From assembly GCF_011759375.1 (NCBI RefSeq), contig NZ_JAARML010000002.1, positions 310,001-374,000 on the forward strand: 64,000 nucleotides of DNA. Direction: 5' to 3'. This document shows, piece after piece, positions 1 to 8,900 of the stretch. Each line of letters starts with the position of its first letter. Position 1 is the stretch's first letter. This stretch comes from Paraflavitalea devenefica (GTDB taxonomy: Bacteria; Bacteroidota; Bacteroidia; Chitinophagales; Chitinophagaceae). Made by a program: the position numbers and the translations under genes. The notes beneath the pieces were generated by a model, which saw nothing but the letters and a program-made list of their open reading frames with translations, did no database searches and was not told the origin of the DNA.

Positions 1-300
1 ATGGGCGAATGTAATGACAGTTACGATATCTTTAATTTTAAAGGCGGTGACCGGCATATGCTCTATTCGGCCCGCTCTACTTCCGTTATAGATTGCGGTC
101 AGGATAGCCTGGGAAGTGTATATAAGAAGGGTGATACCATTGAAAGAAAATTTGACTGCTCAATAGTCAGGCCGTTTGGTAAGCATTACCTTGTTCAGCA
201 AATACGAACAATAAAGGTCCACAATGGTGGTGAAACAAATAGGGATATTACGAAAAATCTAATGATCACTAAAGACACTACCCTCATCGCACTGAAATGA
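1..300 (+). CDS. Hypothetical protein, possibly 5'-truncated by the window edge
   Basis: An open frame runs from the first base to a TGA at 298-300 (99 codons visible). The first codon in the window happens to be ATG, so I cannot tell whether this is the true start or an internal methionine. The segment is polar, has no membrane helix, and contains two cysteines. No domain was recognised. The next gene starts 4 bp after the stop, so the two are probably co-transcribed. Confidence 0.45.
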   Translation: MGECNDSYDIFNFKGGDRHMLYSARSTSVIDCGQDSLGSVYKKGDTIERKFDCSIVRPFGKHYLVQQIRTIKVHNGGETNRDITKNLMITKDTTLIALK

Positions 301-304
301 CTAT

Positions 305-652
305 ATGGAATTAAAACTTATTGTTGTCCGGACGAGTAACCCTGAAAAACTGGCTGGCTTTTATGCCTTATTAGGTCTTGTTTTTGACTACCATAAACAT
401 GGTAATTCGCCTTACCATTATTCCACAACCCTTGGACACACTGTTTTGGAGATTTATCCGCTGGCTAAAGGCCAGGAGGAAGCAGACAAACACTTACGAT
501 TAGGCTTTGGTATTGAAGATTTCGATAAAAAGATTACCATATTAAAAGAAAATAAGATTGTCTTTTCAATTGAGCCGGTACAAACCGATTTTGGCTACAT
601 GGCAGTTGTTCCTGACCCGGATGGCCGGAAGATTGAATTGTATAAAAATTAA
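305..652 (+). CDS. VOC (glyoxalase/bleomycin-resistance fold) family protein
   Basis: The 115-residue protein has the size and pattern of a single VOC unit. It opens with a beta strand (LKLIVVRTSNPEKLAGFY), followed by the helix in which such proteins keep an F-Y-x-x-L-G-L pattern, and ends with PDPDGRKIELYKN, a typical closing strand with a conserved Glu. A Glu in VLEIYP and the Glu in KIELY sit where VOC enzymes place metal ligands. VOC proteins act as dimers in isomerisation, dioxygenation or drug sequestration. The substrate cannot be read from sequence. It follows the preceding gene by 4 bp. Confidence 0.8.
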   Translation: MELKLIVVRTSNPEKLAGFYALLGLVFDYHKHGNSPYHYSTTLGHTVLEIYPLAKGQEEADKHLRLGFGIEDFDKKITILKENKIVFSIEPVQTDFGYMAVVPDPDGRKIELYKN

Positions 653-674
653 TCTGAATTAATAGTTTATTATT

Positions 675-1193
675 ATGGCCTACATCATGGTAGACATCGA
701 AAGCGACGGTCCCATTCCGGGCGACTATTCCATGATCTGCTTTGGAGCAGTGGTAGTGGAGGAAGGGCTGAACAAAACCTTTTATGGTCAACTCAAACCC
801 ATCTCGGAAAAGTTCGTTCCGGAAGCATTGGCCGTTTCCGGTTTCACCAGGGAACAAACCATGGACTTTGATGATCCCAAAACAGTCATGGAGAAATTCG
901 GCAACTGGATACAACAGGTGGCAAAAGACAGACCTGTCTTCATAAGCGATAACAATGGCTTTGACTGGATGTTTATCTGCTGGTACTTTCATCACTTTAC
1001 CGGCTCCAATCCTTTTGGCCACAGCTCCTACAACCTGGGCAGCCTGTATAAAGGGATCGTGAAGGATACTTTTAAGAACTTTAAACACCTGCGGCAAACC
1101 GCCCATACCCACCATCCCGTGGATGACGCCAAAGGGAATGCTGAGGCCTTGCTCACCATCAAAAAAGAGTTTGGTCTTAAGATAAAATTCTGA
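675..1193 (+). CDS. DEDDh-type 3'-5' exonuclease/exoribonuclease
   Basis: The protein has 172 residues. ExoI is visible as D7-I-E9-S-D-G, ExoII as D97 in NNGFDWMF, and ExoIII as H147 with D151 in a His/Asp-rich block followed by an alanine-rich helix. This is the DEDDh two-metal arrangement of the DnaQ/RNase T/oligoribonuclease superfamily, which removes nucleotides from 3' ends of RNA or DNA. No further domain is attached, so it is a stand-alone nuclease and not a polymerase subunit. It lies 22 bp after the VOC gene. Whether the substrate is RNA or DNA is not determined. Confidence 0.78.
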   Translation: MAYIMVDIESDGPIPGDYSMICFGAVVVEEGLNKTFYGQLKPISEKFVPEALAVSGFTREQTMDFDDPKTVMEKFGNWIQQVAKDRPVFISDNNGFDWMFICWYFHHFTGSNPFGHSSYNLGSLYKGIVKDTFKNFKHLRQTAHTHHPVDDAKGNAEALLTIKKEFGLKIKF

Positions 1194-1249
1194 CAGATAA
1201 TCAATTCATGCCAACATACAAGTGGCAACCTTTTAAAATAAACAACCTT

Positions 1250-1630
1250 ATGACAAAAGCATTAACACTTTTCCTGTTGATTTTTATATCAAGTATGGCA
1301 CCTGGTTGTGGTAACCAAAAAGACAGTATAAAGGCCGGTTCAATTTGTACCGTCGAAGACGGTGAAGGGAAATTTGGCGTTATAAAAGTACTTGTTATTG
1401 ACGATGAGATGGCGCATGTCAAAATCTATAAAAACAAGTATGACCAACGTCCCGATACAATTGATGTAAAGACTTTAAGTTTGGGTTCAATAAATGATGG
1501 AGAGGAGGTTGGTATAGGGCATGTGCCCTTAGCAAGAAAAGAATTTGACGGCTGGAAGCCGATACCTGTAGGTTTTGAAGCAGTTACCAAAGAGGACTTG
1601 GAAGGGTACGATATCTGGAAGTCTCAATAA
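1250..1630 (+). CDS. Putative lipoprotein of unknown function
   Basis: I start this gene at 1250 and not at the earlier ATG at 1208. From 1250 the protein begins MTKALTLFLLIFISS followed by a lipobox ending APGC, with Cys20 as the expected lipidation site; the earlier start would bury this behind 14 polar residues. The mature part is about 107 residues, acidic and beta-rich, with no recognised domain. Export through Sec and lipid anchoring are inferred from the signal peptide. It stands between the exonuclease and a small membrane-protein gene in the same orientation. Confidence 0.65.
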   Translation: MTKALTLFLLIFISSMAPGCGNQKDSIKAGSICTVEDGEGKFGVIKVLVIDDEMAHVKIYKNKYDQRPDTIDVKTLSLGSINDGEEVGIGHVPLARKEFDGWKPIPVGFEAVTKEDLEGYDIWKSQ

Positions 1631-1656
1631 GTAAAATGTAGCTAAACTCTTTTGAT

Positions 1657-2199
1657 ATGACCCCAACAAAAAACAGCATAGAAATCCCTTTAAGTAAAAA
1701 GAAAATAACATTAATACTCATTGGTTCAATTGTATTTGTGGTGCTGGGAGTTTGGTTTGTAATGGAACCAGACAAATTTAGCAGAGGGCCATTGCGCAAT
1801 CCTACAGTGGTTATCATAATAGGGATTGCTGCTATCGTTTTTTTTGGCATTTGTGCATTGTATGCTTTACGCAAATTGCCGGATAACAAACCTGGACTGA
1901 TTATGGATGAATCCGGGTTAACAGATAATTCAAGTGCGGTATCTGCAGGGCAAATATTGTGGACCGATATTAATGACTTTTCGATAATTACTATTCAAAA
2001 GCAACACTTTATTTTACTGCATGTTAAGAACCCGCAGGATTACATTGACAGGCAAAAAGGCGTTTTTAAGAAAAAAATGATGCAGGTGAATTTCAAGCTA
2101 TATGGCTCCCCTTTAACATTAAATACCAATGGCCTGAAGATCACTTTTGACGAATTGCATAAACTGATTACAGAAAGGGTAGGCCCAGGTAAAGGATAG
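1657..2199 (+). CDS. STM3941-like small membrane protein
   Basis: The 180-residue protein has two predicted membrane helices (about residues 17-36 and 50-71) followed by a soluble C-terminal half containing a G-x-x-x-W-x-D-I pattern and a run of beta strands. This layout resembles the STM3941 family of uncharacterised bacterial membrane proteins, whose cytoplasmic half looks like a small PH-like barrel. The family call is from memory of the pattern and should be treated as moderate. Function is unknown. The stop codon is 3 bp from the stop of the convergent gene at 2203. Confidence 0.55.
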   Translation: MTPTKNSIEIPLSKKKITLILIGSIVFVVLGVWFVMEPDKFSRGPLRNPTVVIIIGIAAIVFFGICALYALRKLPDNKPGLIMDESGLTDNSSAVSAGQILWTDINDFSIITIQKQHFILLHVKNPQDYIDRQKGVFKKKMMQVNFKLYGSPLTLNTNGLKITFDELHKLITERVGPGKG

Positions 2200-2202
2200 T
2201 TG

Positions 2203-3294
2203 CTAATCCTCAAACTTCCCCAAATTCTTCTGGATAAGCGCCAGGTTCTTTTGGAGTGTTTGCTTCAACTGGCGTTTCACCAGTTGGCCCATAGACGTGC
2301 ATTTATTGAAAGCCGGGTTATGGAAATACTGGCCCAGCTCTGTTTTTAATTGCAACAACTTTTCCGGCGTGGAGATCTTATCCCGGGCCATCGTATTCAG
2401 CAGGTCCATCAGCCGGAAGCGGGTGGAGGCTACGCGGAAAGCCATCATCGTCCTTTCTTCAGCCTGGTATTGCTCAATGGATTGTTTATTCAGGTACTTG
2501 CTGCACAGGTTCACCAGCTCTATATTCTCCTTGAAGAACTGCGGAAGGTACAGGTTCTTCCGGCCTTCATACGATTGCTGGTCAAAATCAATAGCACGGA
2601 TGCGGTACTGGTAATCCTCAATATCCGGCGTAATGTCTACCACGAAATTATAAGAACGCATATCACCCAGCAGGCGTACAAAGCAACGCTCGTTGAACTT
2701 CACAAACTCCTTGGCCAGCCTGATCTTATTGGTGGCCGGACCATCAAGGTGCGTCTGGATGAATACATCGCCCGGAATGCCGGGTATATGCTCCTCTACC
2801 AGCGTATTATTGTGCGTGAGGTAGGTGATACGGTTGGGCGACAGCAGGTGTTCCAGTTCCAGTCCGTAAATGCGGGAGGCATCGGCTATCTTGATATAAT
2901 AGTGATCGTAGTTGTCGTTGAACTTATTAATAATGCGGATGCGGAAGGGGTGGGAGTTGCCAAAGCTGCAATAGTCAATCCGTGCTACATCCAGGTGCGC
3001 GGTAAACGTAAGGTCGCCTTCTGTTTTCAGGAAGGCATACATCTTCACCAGGCCCGACCGGATATATTCCCAGTCGCGCATATCATACACGGCTTTCTCC
3101 CAAAGCGTGTCTTTCCCGTACTTATCTTTCAGGGGAATGGAATAAGTAATACGCAGCAGGTCATTATAAGATACCGGCAGCTTCACTTCCCGGCCATGGA
3201 TCTTGAGGTACTGGCGCAGAGAGTCCTGCACGGGAAACATGGGTTTCTTGCGCGATGGCTTATTATTCTCTTCCGGTGTGAAATTGGGTACCAA
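2203..3294 (-). CDS. Unknown protein with kinase-like (APH/CHK-type) motifs
   Basis: I do not recognise the family. The 363-residue frame begins at a TTG (3292-3294); an ATG at 3240 would give 345 residues and is equally plausible. In order there is a strand YYIKIADA like the ATP-anchoring Lys strand, a hinge-like E-E-H-I-P-G at about 167-172, then L-G-D211-x4-N216 and A-I-D236-F-D. In aminoglycoside/choline kinases the HGDxxxxN loop and the following D-F/W-E/D occupy the same order and similar spacing. A small-molecule or protein kinase fold is therefore my inference, with no substrate. It is convergent with the STM3941-like gene. Confidence 0.5.
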   Translation of the reverse strand: MVPNFTPEENNKPSRKKPMFPVQDSLRQYLKIHGREVKLPVSYNDLLRITYSIPLKDKYGKDTLWEKAVYDMRDWEYIRSGLVKMYAFLKTEGDLTFTAHLDVARIDYCSFGNSHPFRIRIINKFNDNYDHYYIKIADASRIYGLELEHLLSPNRITYLTHNNTLVEEHIPGIPGDVFIQTHLDGPATNKIRLAKEFVKFNERCFVRLLGDMRSYNFVVDITPDIEDYQYRIRAIDFDQQSYEGRKNLYLPQFFKENIELVNLCSKYLNKQSIEQYQAEERTMMAFRVASTRFRLMDLLNTMARDKISTPEKLLQLKTELGQYFHNPAFNKCTSMGQLVKRQLKQTLQKNLALIQKNLGKFED

Positions 3295-3557
3295 TGGGAA
3301 TGCTTAATATTAACACTACTTATTTAGATGCTGATATAAATTAATTTTTTTGGGTCAACAGCTTATCCGGCGGCTGTTTCAGTTTGCTTTTTCTGCGCGC
3401 TAAATTAGCTGAATTCCACTTCTGGCGTGCATCTTGATCCATAAAAACTCAAAGAATTTAACAAAATAGAATTATATTTATAATGAATCTCATCCATGAT
3501 CTCCACATCCCACTAAGGAAGCTAAAATTTATTTTCTCACATTTAATTCAATTCATC

Positions 3558-5060
3558 ATGAATACGAGTAACACAAATGATGAGAGTAAAACTGTGGTGG
3601 CTGATCTCCGGGAAGATAAACCAGGTCTGCGAATAAAAACCAAAACTGGCCAGGAAACAGCAATATCAACAAACATTATTGATGAATTTAAGGCTGGTAT
3701 GCGGGGTAAATTAATTTATCCTGATGATGCAGGTTATGATGATGCCCGAAAGATTCACAATGCCATGATCGACAAACATCCGGCTTTGATAGCTCAGTGT
3801 GCAGGCGTGGCAGATGTCATTACCACCCTCAGGTTTGCCAGAGAAAACAGCCTGTTGTTTACCGTTCGTGGCGCTGGCCACAATGTTGCAGGAAGTTCGG
3901 TTTGTGATGGCGGAATTGTTATCGATCTCTCCCATATGAAGGGAATTCGGATAGATCCTTCAGAACGAACAGCTGAGGTGGAACCAGGCGTAACATGGGG
4001 TGAACTTAACCACGACCTGCAGATTTTTGGTCTTGCTGCTACAGGTGGTTTTATTTCTACAACAGGCGTGTCAGGACTTACCCTGGGTGGCGGACTGGGT
4101 TGGTTGCTTCGTAAACACGGATTGGCATTGGACAACCTTATATCTGTAGATGTTGTGACTGCTGATGGGCAGTTTATCACCGCTGATGCAACTCAAAATA
4201 GAGATCTCTTTTGGGGCGTTCGTGGCGGTGGTGGAAATTTGGGAATTGTAACGTCGTTTAAGTTTAGGGTACATCCTGTGGGTTCCGTTTGGGCCGGAAT
4301 GGTGATGCATCCGACATCAAAAGGGAAGGAAGCCATTAAGTACTGGCGTGACTATGCTGTAGACTCGCCAGAAGAGTTAACCGGCGCAGCCCTGATTTTC
4401 TTTCCGCCCGCAGAACTCCCTATACCTGAGGTATTGCATCGGGAGGGTATCGTAGGCACGGGAGGGGTTTACGCAGGAGATCTCAAAATCGGTGAACAGG
4501 TGCTGCAGGAACTCCGGCAGTTCGGTCCACCAGAAGCTGATATTTTTAGACAAATGTCTTACAGTGAGGCGCAAATGATGGCTGATTTTCTTTGGCCACG
4601 GGGATTGTATAATTATTGGAAGTCAAACTTTCTCAAAGAACTGAATGATGAAGCTATTGACACTATGCTTAAATTCTTTGCCCAGGTTCCATCCCGGCTA
4701 ACAGTAATAGTTATTGAACACGTTGGAGACGGCGCTATGAATAGTATTGGAGACGATGAAACGGCCTTTTCCGTCCGAAATGGGCGATTCAATTTTCTGG
4801 TTACTTCTCTATGGACCAATCCTTCAGAAACTGATGCCAACATTCGGTGGACTCGCGAGTTTTGGGATGCTATGAAACCTTTTATGGCAGACGAAGTTTA
4901 TATTAATTATATAGGTGATGAGGGTGAAGATCGCGTTAAACAAGCCTACGGTAAAAAATATGAGCGCCTGGCTGAGTTAAAGAATAAGTTTGATCCTGAA
5001 AATCTGTTTTGCGTGAATCAGAATATTGCGCCAGCAGCGCCACTCACAACTCACCACTGA
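3558..5060 (+). CDS. FAD-linked oxidoreductase, berberine-bridge (BBE) type
   Basis: This is a 500-residue protein with an N-terminal FAD-binding-4 (PCMH) domain and a C-terminal BBE segment. RGAGH108NVAG carries the His that is 8-alpha-linked to FAD in this family. The second, 6-S-cysteinyl site of bicovalent members would fall at TTGVS172GLTLGGG, where a Ser is present, so the flavin is probably monocovalent. The end (KFDPENLFCVNQNI) is the typical BBE tail completing the flavin site. Members oxidise sugars, alcohols or alkaloids with O2. I start at 3558; an upstream in-frame ATG at 3483 would add 25 residues. The last codons are encoded inside a heptamer array. Confidence 0.85.
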   Translation: MNTSNTNDESKTVVADLREDKPGLRIKTKTGQETAISTNIIDEFKAGMRGKLIYPDDAGYDDARKIHNAMIDKHPALIAQCAGVADVITTLRFARENSLLFTVRGAGHNVAGSSVCDGGIVIDLSHMKGIRIDPSERTAEVEPGVTWGELNHDLQIFGLAATGGFISTTGVSGLTLGGGLGWLLRKHGLALDNLISVDVVTADGQFITADATQNRDLFWGVRGGGGNLGIVTSFKFRVHPVGSVWAGMVMHPTSKGKEAIKYWRDYAVDSPEELTGAALIFFPPAELPIPEVLHREGIVGTGGVYAGDLKIGEQVLQELRQFGPPEADIFRQMSYSEAQMMADFLWPRGLYNYWKSNFLKELNDEAIDTMLKFFAQVPSRLTVIVIEHVGDGAMNSIGDDETAFSVRNGRFNFLVTSLWTNPSETDANIRWTREFWDAMKPFMADEVYINYIGDEGEDRVKQAYGKKYERLAELKNKFDPENLFCVNQNIAPAAPLTTHH

Positions 5061-5067
5061 CAATTCA
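5040..5067. repeat. Four degenerate 7-bp units spanning a stop codon
   Basis: Units CCACTCA, CAACTCA, then CCACTGA, CAATTCA follow one another without gaps. The TGA stop of the oxidoreductase (5058-5060) is part of the third unit, so the array encodes the C-terminal residues and stop. A related array lies at 9492-9519. Confidence 0.7.
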
Positions 5068-5081
5068 TTAAATAATACAAA

Positions 5082-5873
5082 CTAACTGATCTTCAATTTA
5101 TTGAGCAATTCATTAAAGTAACCGGGTGCCTGTAACAACCTGCTGCCATACCAACTGAACATTTCACCATCGGCCAGCAGGATGAGCGTATGGGGCAGGT
5201 ATTGTTGCAATTCATCGATATGTTGTTGCTTAAAGGGGTAAGGTTCGGAAGAAAGCAACAGCAGTTTACAGTTGGCAGTTTGTAGTTGATCTACTGTAAT
5301 AGCCGGATACCGCGTTTGGTGCTCAAAAACATTCTGCAGGCCACAGCGCAGAAGCATCTGGTGAATGAAAGTATCGTTACCGATGGTCATGTAAGGGTCT
5401 TTCCAGATCAGGTAGGCGGTTCGCACAGCAGGTTGTACAGGAGTGATCTGTGAAAAAGCTGCTTCAATATGATGGGTTGTAGCTGCAGCCTTTGCTGCCG
5501 TGTTGGTCATATCACCCAGCGCCCGGATCATCCCCAAAGCATCTCCCAGCGTATTCACATCACTCACCCATACCGGGTAATGCCGGGCCAGTTCTTCCAC
5601 CTGCTCCCGCACATTCTCTTCCTTATTGGCGATGATCAGATCAGGCTGAAGCTCATGCACCACATCCATATGCACCTTCTTCGTGCCACCCACTCTTTTT
5701 TTGGAACGGAACCAGTGCCCAGGATGCACGCAGAACTTAGTGATGCCCACCACTTCCTCGTCCAGCCCCAGGCTGGCCAGTAATTCCGTTTGGGAAGGCA
5801 CCAGGGAAATGATCCTTTGCGGGATGCCGGGCAAGGTAATTGTCCTGTTGAGCTGATCGGTGAATGAAGGCAT
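5082..5873 (-). CDS. Helical-backbone metal receptor (BtuF/TroA-like), apparently cytoplasmic
   Basis: The 263-residue protein matches the cluster A-III periplasmic-binding fold: PQRIISLVPSQTELLASLGL opens the N-lobe, PDLIIANKEENV follows, a long linking helix comes next, and the C-lobe includes the strand LLLLSSEPYPF typical of BtuF-like proteins. Family members bind vitamin B12, haem or iron-siderophore and hand it to an ABC importer. Here the fold begins within the first 10 residues, leaving no signal peptide or lipobox, and no BtuCD-type genes are adjacent. A cytosolic role, or a missed upstream exported start, are the alternatives. Confidence 0.75.
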   Translation of the reverse strand: MPSFTDQLNRTITLPGIPQRIISLVPSQTELLASLGLDEEVVGITKFCVHPGHWFRSKKRVGGTKKVHMDVVHELQPDLIIANKEENVREQVEELARHYPVWVSDVNTLGDALGMIRALGDMTNTAAKAAATTHHIEAAFSQITPVQPAVRTAYLIWKDPYMTIGNDTFIHQMLLRCGLQNVFEHQTRYPAITVDQLQTANCKLLLLSSEPYPFKQQHIDELQQYLPHTLILLADGEMFSWYGSRLLQAPGYFNELLNKLKIS

Positions 5874-5933
5874 CTTGCAAGTTACAGGGTTTACTTAAAA
5901 TGTAACCTTGCCAGGAAACACTCCCTGTCTTTT

Positions 5934-5973
5934 CCTCGTTGCCTTGTTGCCTCAGTGCCTCGTTGCCTCTAAG
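5934..5973. repeat. Tandem 8-bp array (CCTCGTTG-like, five units)
   Basis: CCTCGTTG at 5934-5941 is followed by CCTTGTTG, then CCTCAGTG, CCTCGTTG and a decayed CCTCTAAG ending at 5973. It lies between the divergent starts at 5873 and 6059. No inverted partner was seen nearby. Confidence 0.7.
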
Positions 5974-6058
5974 GCCATTACACCCGTGTAAAAAACAGAT
6001 CAAATGAGTATGGAAAACCAGCGCTTTATAATCTCACTCAATTGCTCAATACCTTACC

Positions 6059-8422
6059 ATGTTTAAAAACTACTTTACCGTTGCCTGGCGCCACCTGCTG
6101 AAAAACCGCCAGTTTACCGGGTTAAATCTGGTGGGCCTGTCTACCGGACTGGCCTGTACCTTACTCATCTGGCTATGGGTACAGGATGAAAGGTCGGTGG
6201 ATAGGTTCCATAAAAATGATGATCATCTCTTCCAGGTCATGGAACACCGGCCGCACAGTGGTGGTATTACTACTTCCCCGGAAACACCGGCCCTCCTGGA
6301 CGAGACTTTAACAATGCTCATGCCCGAAGTAGCATCCGCTACAGTTACTACACCTCCCTCCTGGTTTCCCCATGTAGTGCTGTCAGTAGGCGATGAAAAT
6401 ATAAAGGGAGCCGGATTATTTGCCGGTAAAGATTACTTCAAAGTATTCACCTATCCGCTTATCGGCGGTAATCCCAACGAAGCGTTGGCCCACAGGGATG
6501 GCATAGTGATATCAGAGCAACTGGCCATGCGCCTCTTCCATGATACAGACCAGGTGATCGGGAAGCAGGTATCCTGGCAGATATTTCAGATCAAAAAGAG
6601 CAGCATCGTTACCGGTGTTTTTAAAGGAACGCCTGCCAACGCTTCTATCCAATTCGATTTCCTGTTGTCCTTTGAGGCGTTTAAAGAGATCATGGGCATG
6701 CAGGGCGGTATGGACAGTGGCGGCCCTTTTTATACGTACGTGGTATTGAAGGAAGGTACACGGGTAGCTGCTTTCAATGATAAGCTGAGCGCTCTTATGA
6801 AGGACAGGAGCAATGGCAATCAGCGCCGGATGTTCCTGAAACCGTATGGCGAAAATTACCTGTATGGTGATTATGAAAACGGCGTGCAGTCGGGTGGACG
6901 AATCGCTTATGTACGGTTGTTTTCGCTCATCGCCATTTTTATCCTCGTAATGGCCTGCATTAATTTCATGAACCTGTCCACCGCCAAAGCTGCCGGCCGT
7001 ATGAAGGAAATGGGTATCCGCAAAACCATTGGAGCAGGGCGGCTTTCGCTAATGGTGCAATACCTGGCAGAGTCTTTCCTGCTGGTACTGGCAGCCACGT
7101 TACTCGCCTTATTGATGGTTCTGTTTTTCCTCCCCACCTTTAATCATATCACCGGTAAAGAGCTTGCCATTGCCGTAGATACACGGTTTGTGGTAACGCT
7201 GTTGTGCATGGTATTGATCACCGGCTGCCTGGCGGGTAGCTATCCTGCTTTCTATCTTTCCGGCTTTCATCCGGTGGCGGTATTGAAAGGGAAGGTCAAT
7301 CCTGGAACAGGCGCCTTGTGGGCGCGGAAAGGACTGGTTATCTTCCAGTTTACCTTGTCGGTAGTATTTATTGTAGCAGTATGGGTGGTATACCGGCAGA
7401 TCGCTTTTATACAATCACATAAAACAGGCTATGACAAAGAACAGGTGATTTGTTTTGATGCAGAAGGCAAGGTGCCGGCAGGTATGGATGCCTTCTTAAC
7501 GGAGATCAGGCAAATACCGGGCGTGGTCAATGCCTCCAGCATGGTGGGCAATGTACTGGGCGGACCTTCGTTGGGTATTCCCTGGCAGTGGAATGGCGTA
7601 GAAGAAACCACGCCGTTCAGGTGCTTTCAGGCCAGTTATGGCATGATAGAAACATTGGGTATTGAGATGAAAGAGGGACGCTCTTTCTCTGCTGCCTATG
7701 GGATGGATACCGCTGCCATCATTTTCAATGAAACGGCTATCAGGGTAATGGACATTAAAGACCCGGTAGGTAAAGTGATCCGGTTTAGTGGAACAGATTG
7801 GCGGATCATAGGCGTTACAAAGGATTTCCATTTTCAATCCCTGCATGAAGCCATCAAGCCATTGTTCTTTAAGCTGGATTTCCAAAATACGACAGTCATG
7901 GTGAAGATCAATACGGCCCGGGAAAAAGAAGTGATCAACCGGCTGAAGGCATTTTATACAACCTTCAATCCCGGCTTCCCTTTTGATTACAAATTCCTCG
8001 ATGAGGATTACCAGGCCCAGTATCAGGCCGAGCAGCGGGTGGCGGTTCTTTCCAGGTATTTTGCCGGGCTGGCCGTGCTGATATCCTGCCTGGGCCTGTT
8101 TGGCCTGGCTTCTTTTACTGCTGAGAAGAAACGTAAGGAAATAGGCATACGCAAGGTATTGGGCGCTACAGTAAGCCAGGTAGTGTTGTTATTGTCGAAA
8201 GACTTCCTGCGGGCGGTGGGGATAGCCCTGGGTATAGCGATGCCACTGGCAGGGTGGATCATGCATGACTGGCTCAATGGGTTTGCCAGGCATATCAGCC
8301 TGGGCATAGACATATTCCTGGTAACGGGCATAGCCGTGATCCTGCTCACGCTATTAACGGTTAGCTTCCAGGCGGTGCATGTGGCGATGGCCAACCCGGC
8401 TAAAAGCCTGGATACAGCATAA
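6059..8422 (+). CDS. ABC transporter permease, double MacB/FtsX type
   Basis: This 787-residue inner-membrane protein has a helix at about 21-41, a periplasmic MacB-type domain to about 280, a first FtsX core (helices near 285-305, 338-360 and 375-400) followed by KEMGIRKTIGA, another helix near 425-443, a second periplasmic domain, and a second FtsX core (about 667-684, 717-737, 752-773) with KEIGIRKVLGA. The repeated E-x-G-I-R-K coupling motif is the family hallmark. In Bacteroidota such 780-800-residue permeases form type VII ABC systems working by mechanotransmission across the periplasm. No ATPase gene is adjacent, so the partner must be elsewhere. Confidence 0.9.
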   Translation: MFKNYFTVAWRHLLKNRQFTGLNLVGLSTGLACTLLIWLWVQDERSVDRFHKNDDHLFQVMEHRPHSGGITTSPETPALLDETLTMLMPEVASATVTTPPSWFPHVVLSVGDENIKGAGLFAGKDYFKVFTYPLIGGNPNEALAHRDGIVISEQLAMRLFHDTDQVIGKQVSWQIFQIKKSSIVTGVFKGTPANASIQFDFLLSFEAFKEIMGMQGGMDSGGPFYTYVVLKEGTRVAAFNDKLSALMKDRSNGNQRRMFLKPYGENYLYGDYENGVQSGGRIAYVRLFSLIAIFILVMACINFMNLSTAKAAGRMKEMGIRKTIGAGRLSLMVQYLAESFLLVLAATLLALLMVLFFLPTFNHITGKELAIAVDTRFVVTLLCMVLITGCLAGSYPAFYLSGFHPVAVLKGKVNPGTGALWARKGLVIFQFTLSVVFIVAVWVVYRQIAFIQSHKTGYDKEQVICFDAEGKVPAGMDAFLTEIRQIPGVVNASSMVGNVLGGPSLGIPWQWNGVEETTPFRCFQASYGMIETLGIEMKEGRSFSAAYGMDTAAIIFNETAIRVMDIKDPVGKVIRFSGTDWRIIGVTKDFHFQSLHEAIKPLFFKLDFQNTTVMVKINTAREKEVINRLKAFYTTFNPGFPFDYKFLDEDYQAQYQAEQRVAVLSRYFAGLAVLISCLGLFGLASFTAEKKRKEIGIRKVLGATVSQVVLLLSKDFLRAVGIALGIAMPLAGWIMHDWLNGFARHISLGIDIFLVTGIAVILLTLLTVSFQAVHVAMANPAKSLDTA

Positions 8423-8533
8423 CGTTAAACAGTGTAACTAACAAAAATAATGGCTATTGAAGCGGGCTGTTGAAGAGGCTGCCCTTTGTAATGGTGAAAG
8501 CGACCTGTTGTTTTTGTGAGGAGACCGCTGCTG

Positions 8534-8571
8534 CCTCCTGCTAAATAGAATAAGGATCATCTAGCAGGAGG
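8534..8571. repeat. Perfect 10-bp inverted repeat
   Basis: CCTCCTGCTA at 8534-8543 and TAGCAGGAGG at 8562-8571 are exact reverse complements around an 18-nt loop. No T-tract follows, so it is not a standard intrinsic terminator for the permease gene 110 bp upstream, though it could protect an mRNA 3' end. Confidence 0.6.
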
Positions 8572-8574
8572 GTA

Positions 8575-8900
8575 TTGGATTGCAGGCGGTTCTTAACACA
8601 CAGGAATTGGAACTCAATTGGTTTTTTCTCGGACGTTGGATCTTATTGGACGGTTTTTCCTAAGGATACGATCAAATTGGTTTCTTTCGGACTTGGACTC
8701 TTGGACGGTTTTAAAGGACTTAGGACATTGGTCTTTTCACAGACAAGGATGACAATCGTTTGGACATTGGACGGCTCATACGGACATTGGATCTTGGACT
8801 CTTGGATTTAAAAGGAAAAAGAAGTTGATTGATACTGGATTTTAGGATTTTCTCTGGATATTGGATGTGTAACTGATCTTTACACCGGATATTGGATATG
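8575..8900. repeat. Irregular TTGGA/GGAC short-unit repeat tract
   Basis: GGACATTGG occurs at 8723, 8762 and 8782, and CTTGGACTCTTGGA occurs twice (about 8692 and 8794). ATATTGG occurs twice towards the end. Spacing varies (7, 8, 11 bp), as if a short unit had been amplified and then decayed. The same short-unit architecture is cleaner elsewhere in the window. Confidence 0.55.

Noticed and set aside
2350..3327. 325-residue plus-strand frame
   Set aside because: It lies antisense to the longer minus-strand gene at 2203-3294, which carries coherent motifs; the plus-strand frame shows none.
8575..8811. 78-residue open frame on the plus strand
   Set aside because: It is the translation of the TTGGA/GGAC repeat tract, with no start signal and no protein-like pattern.
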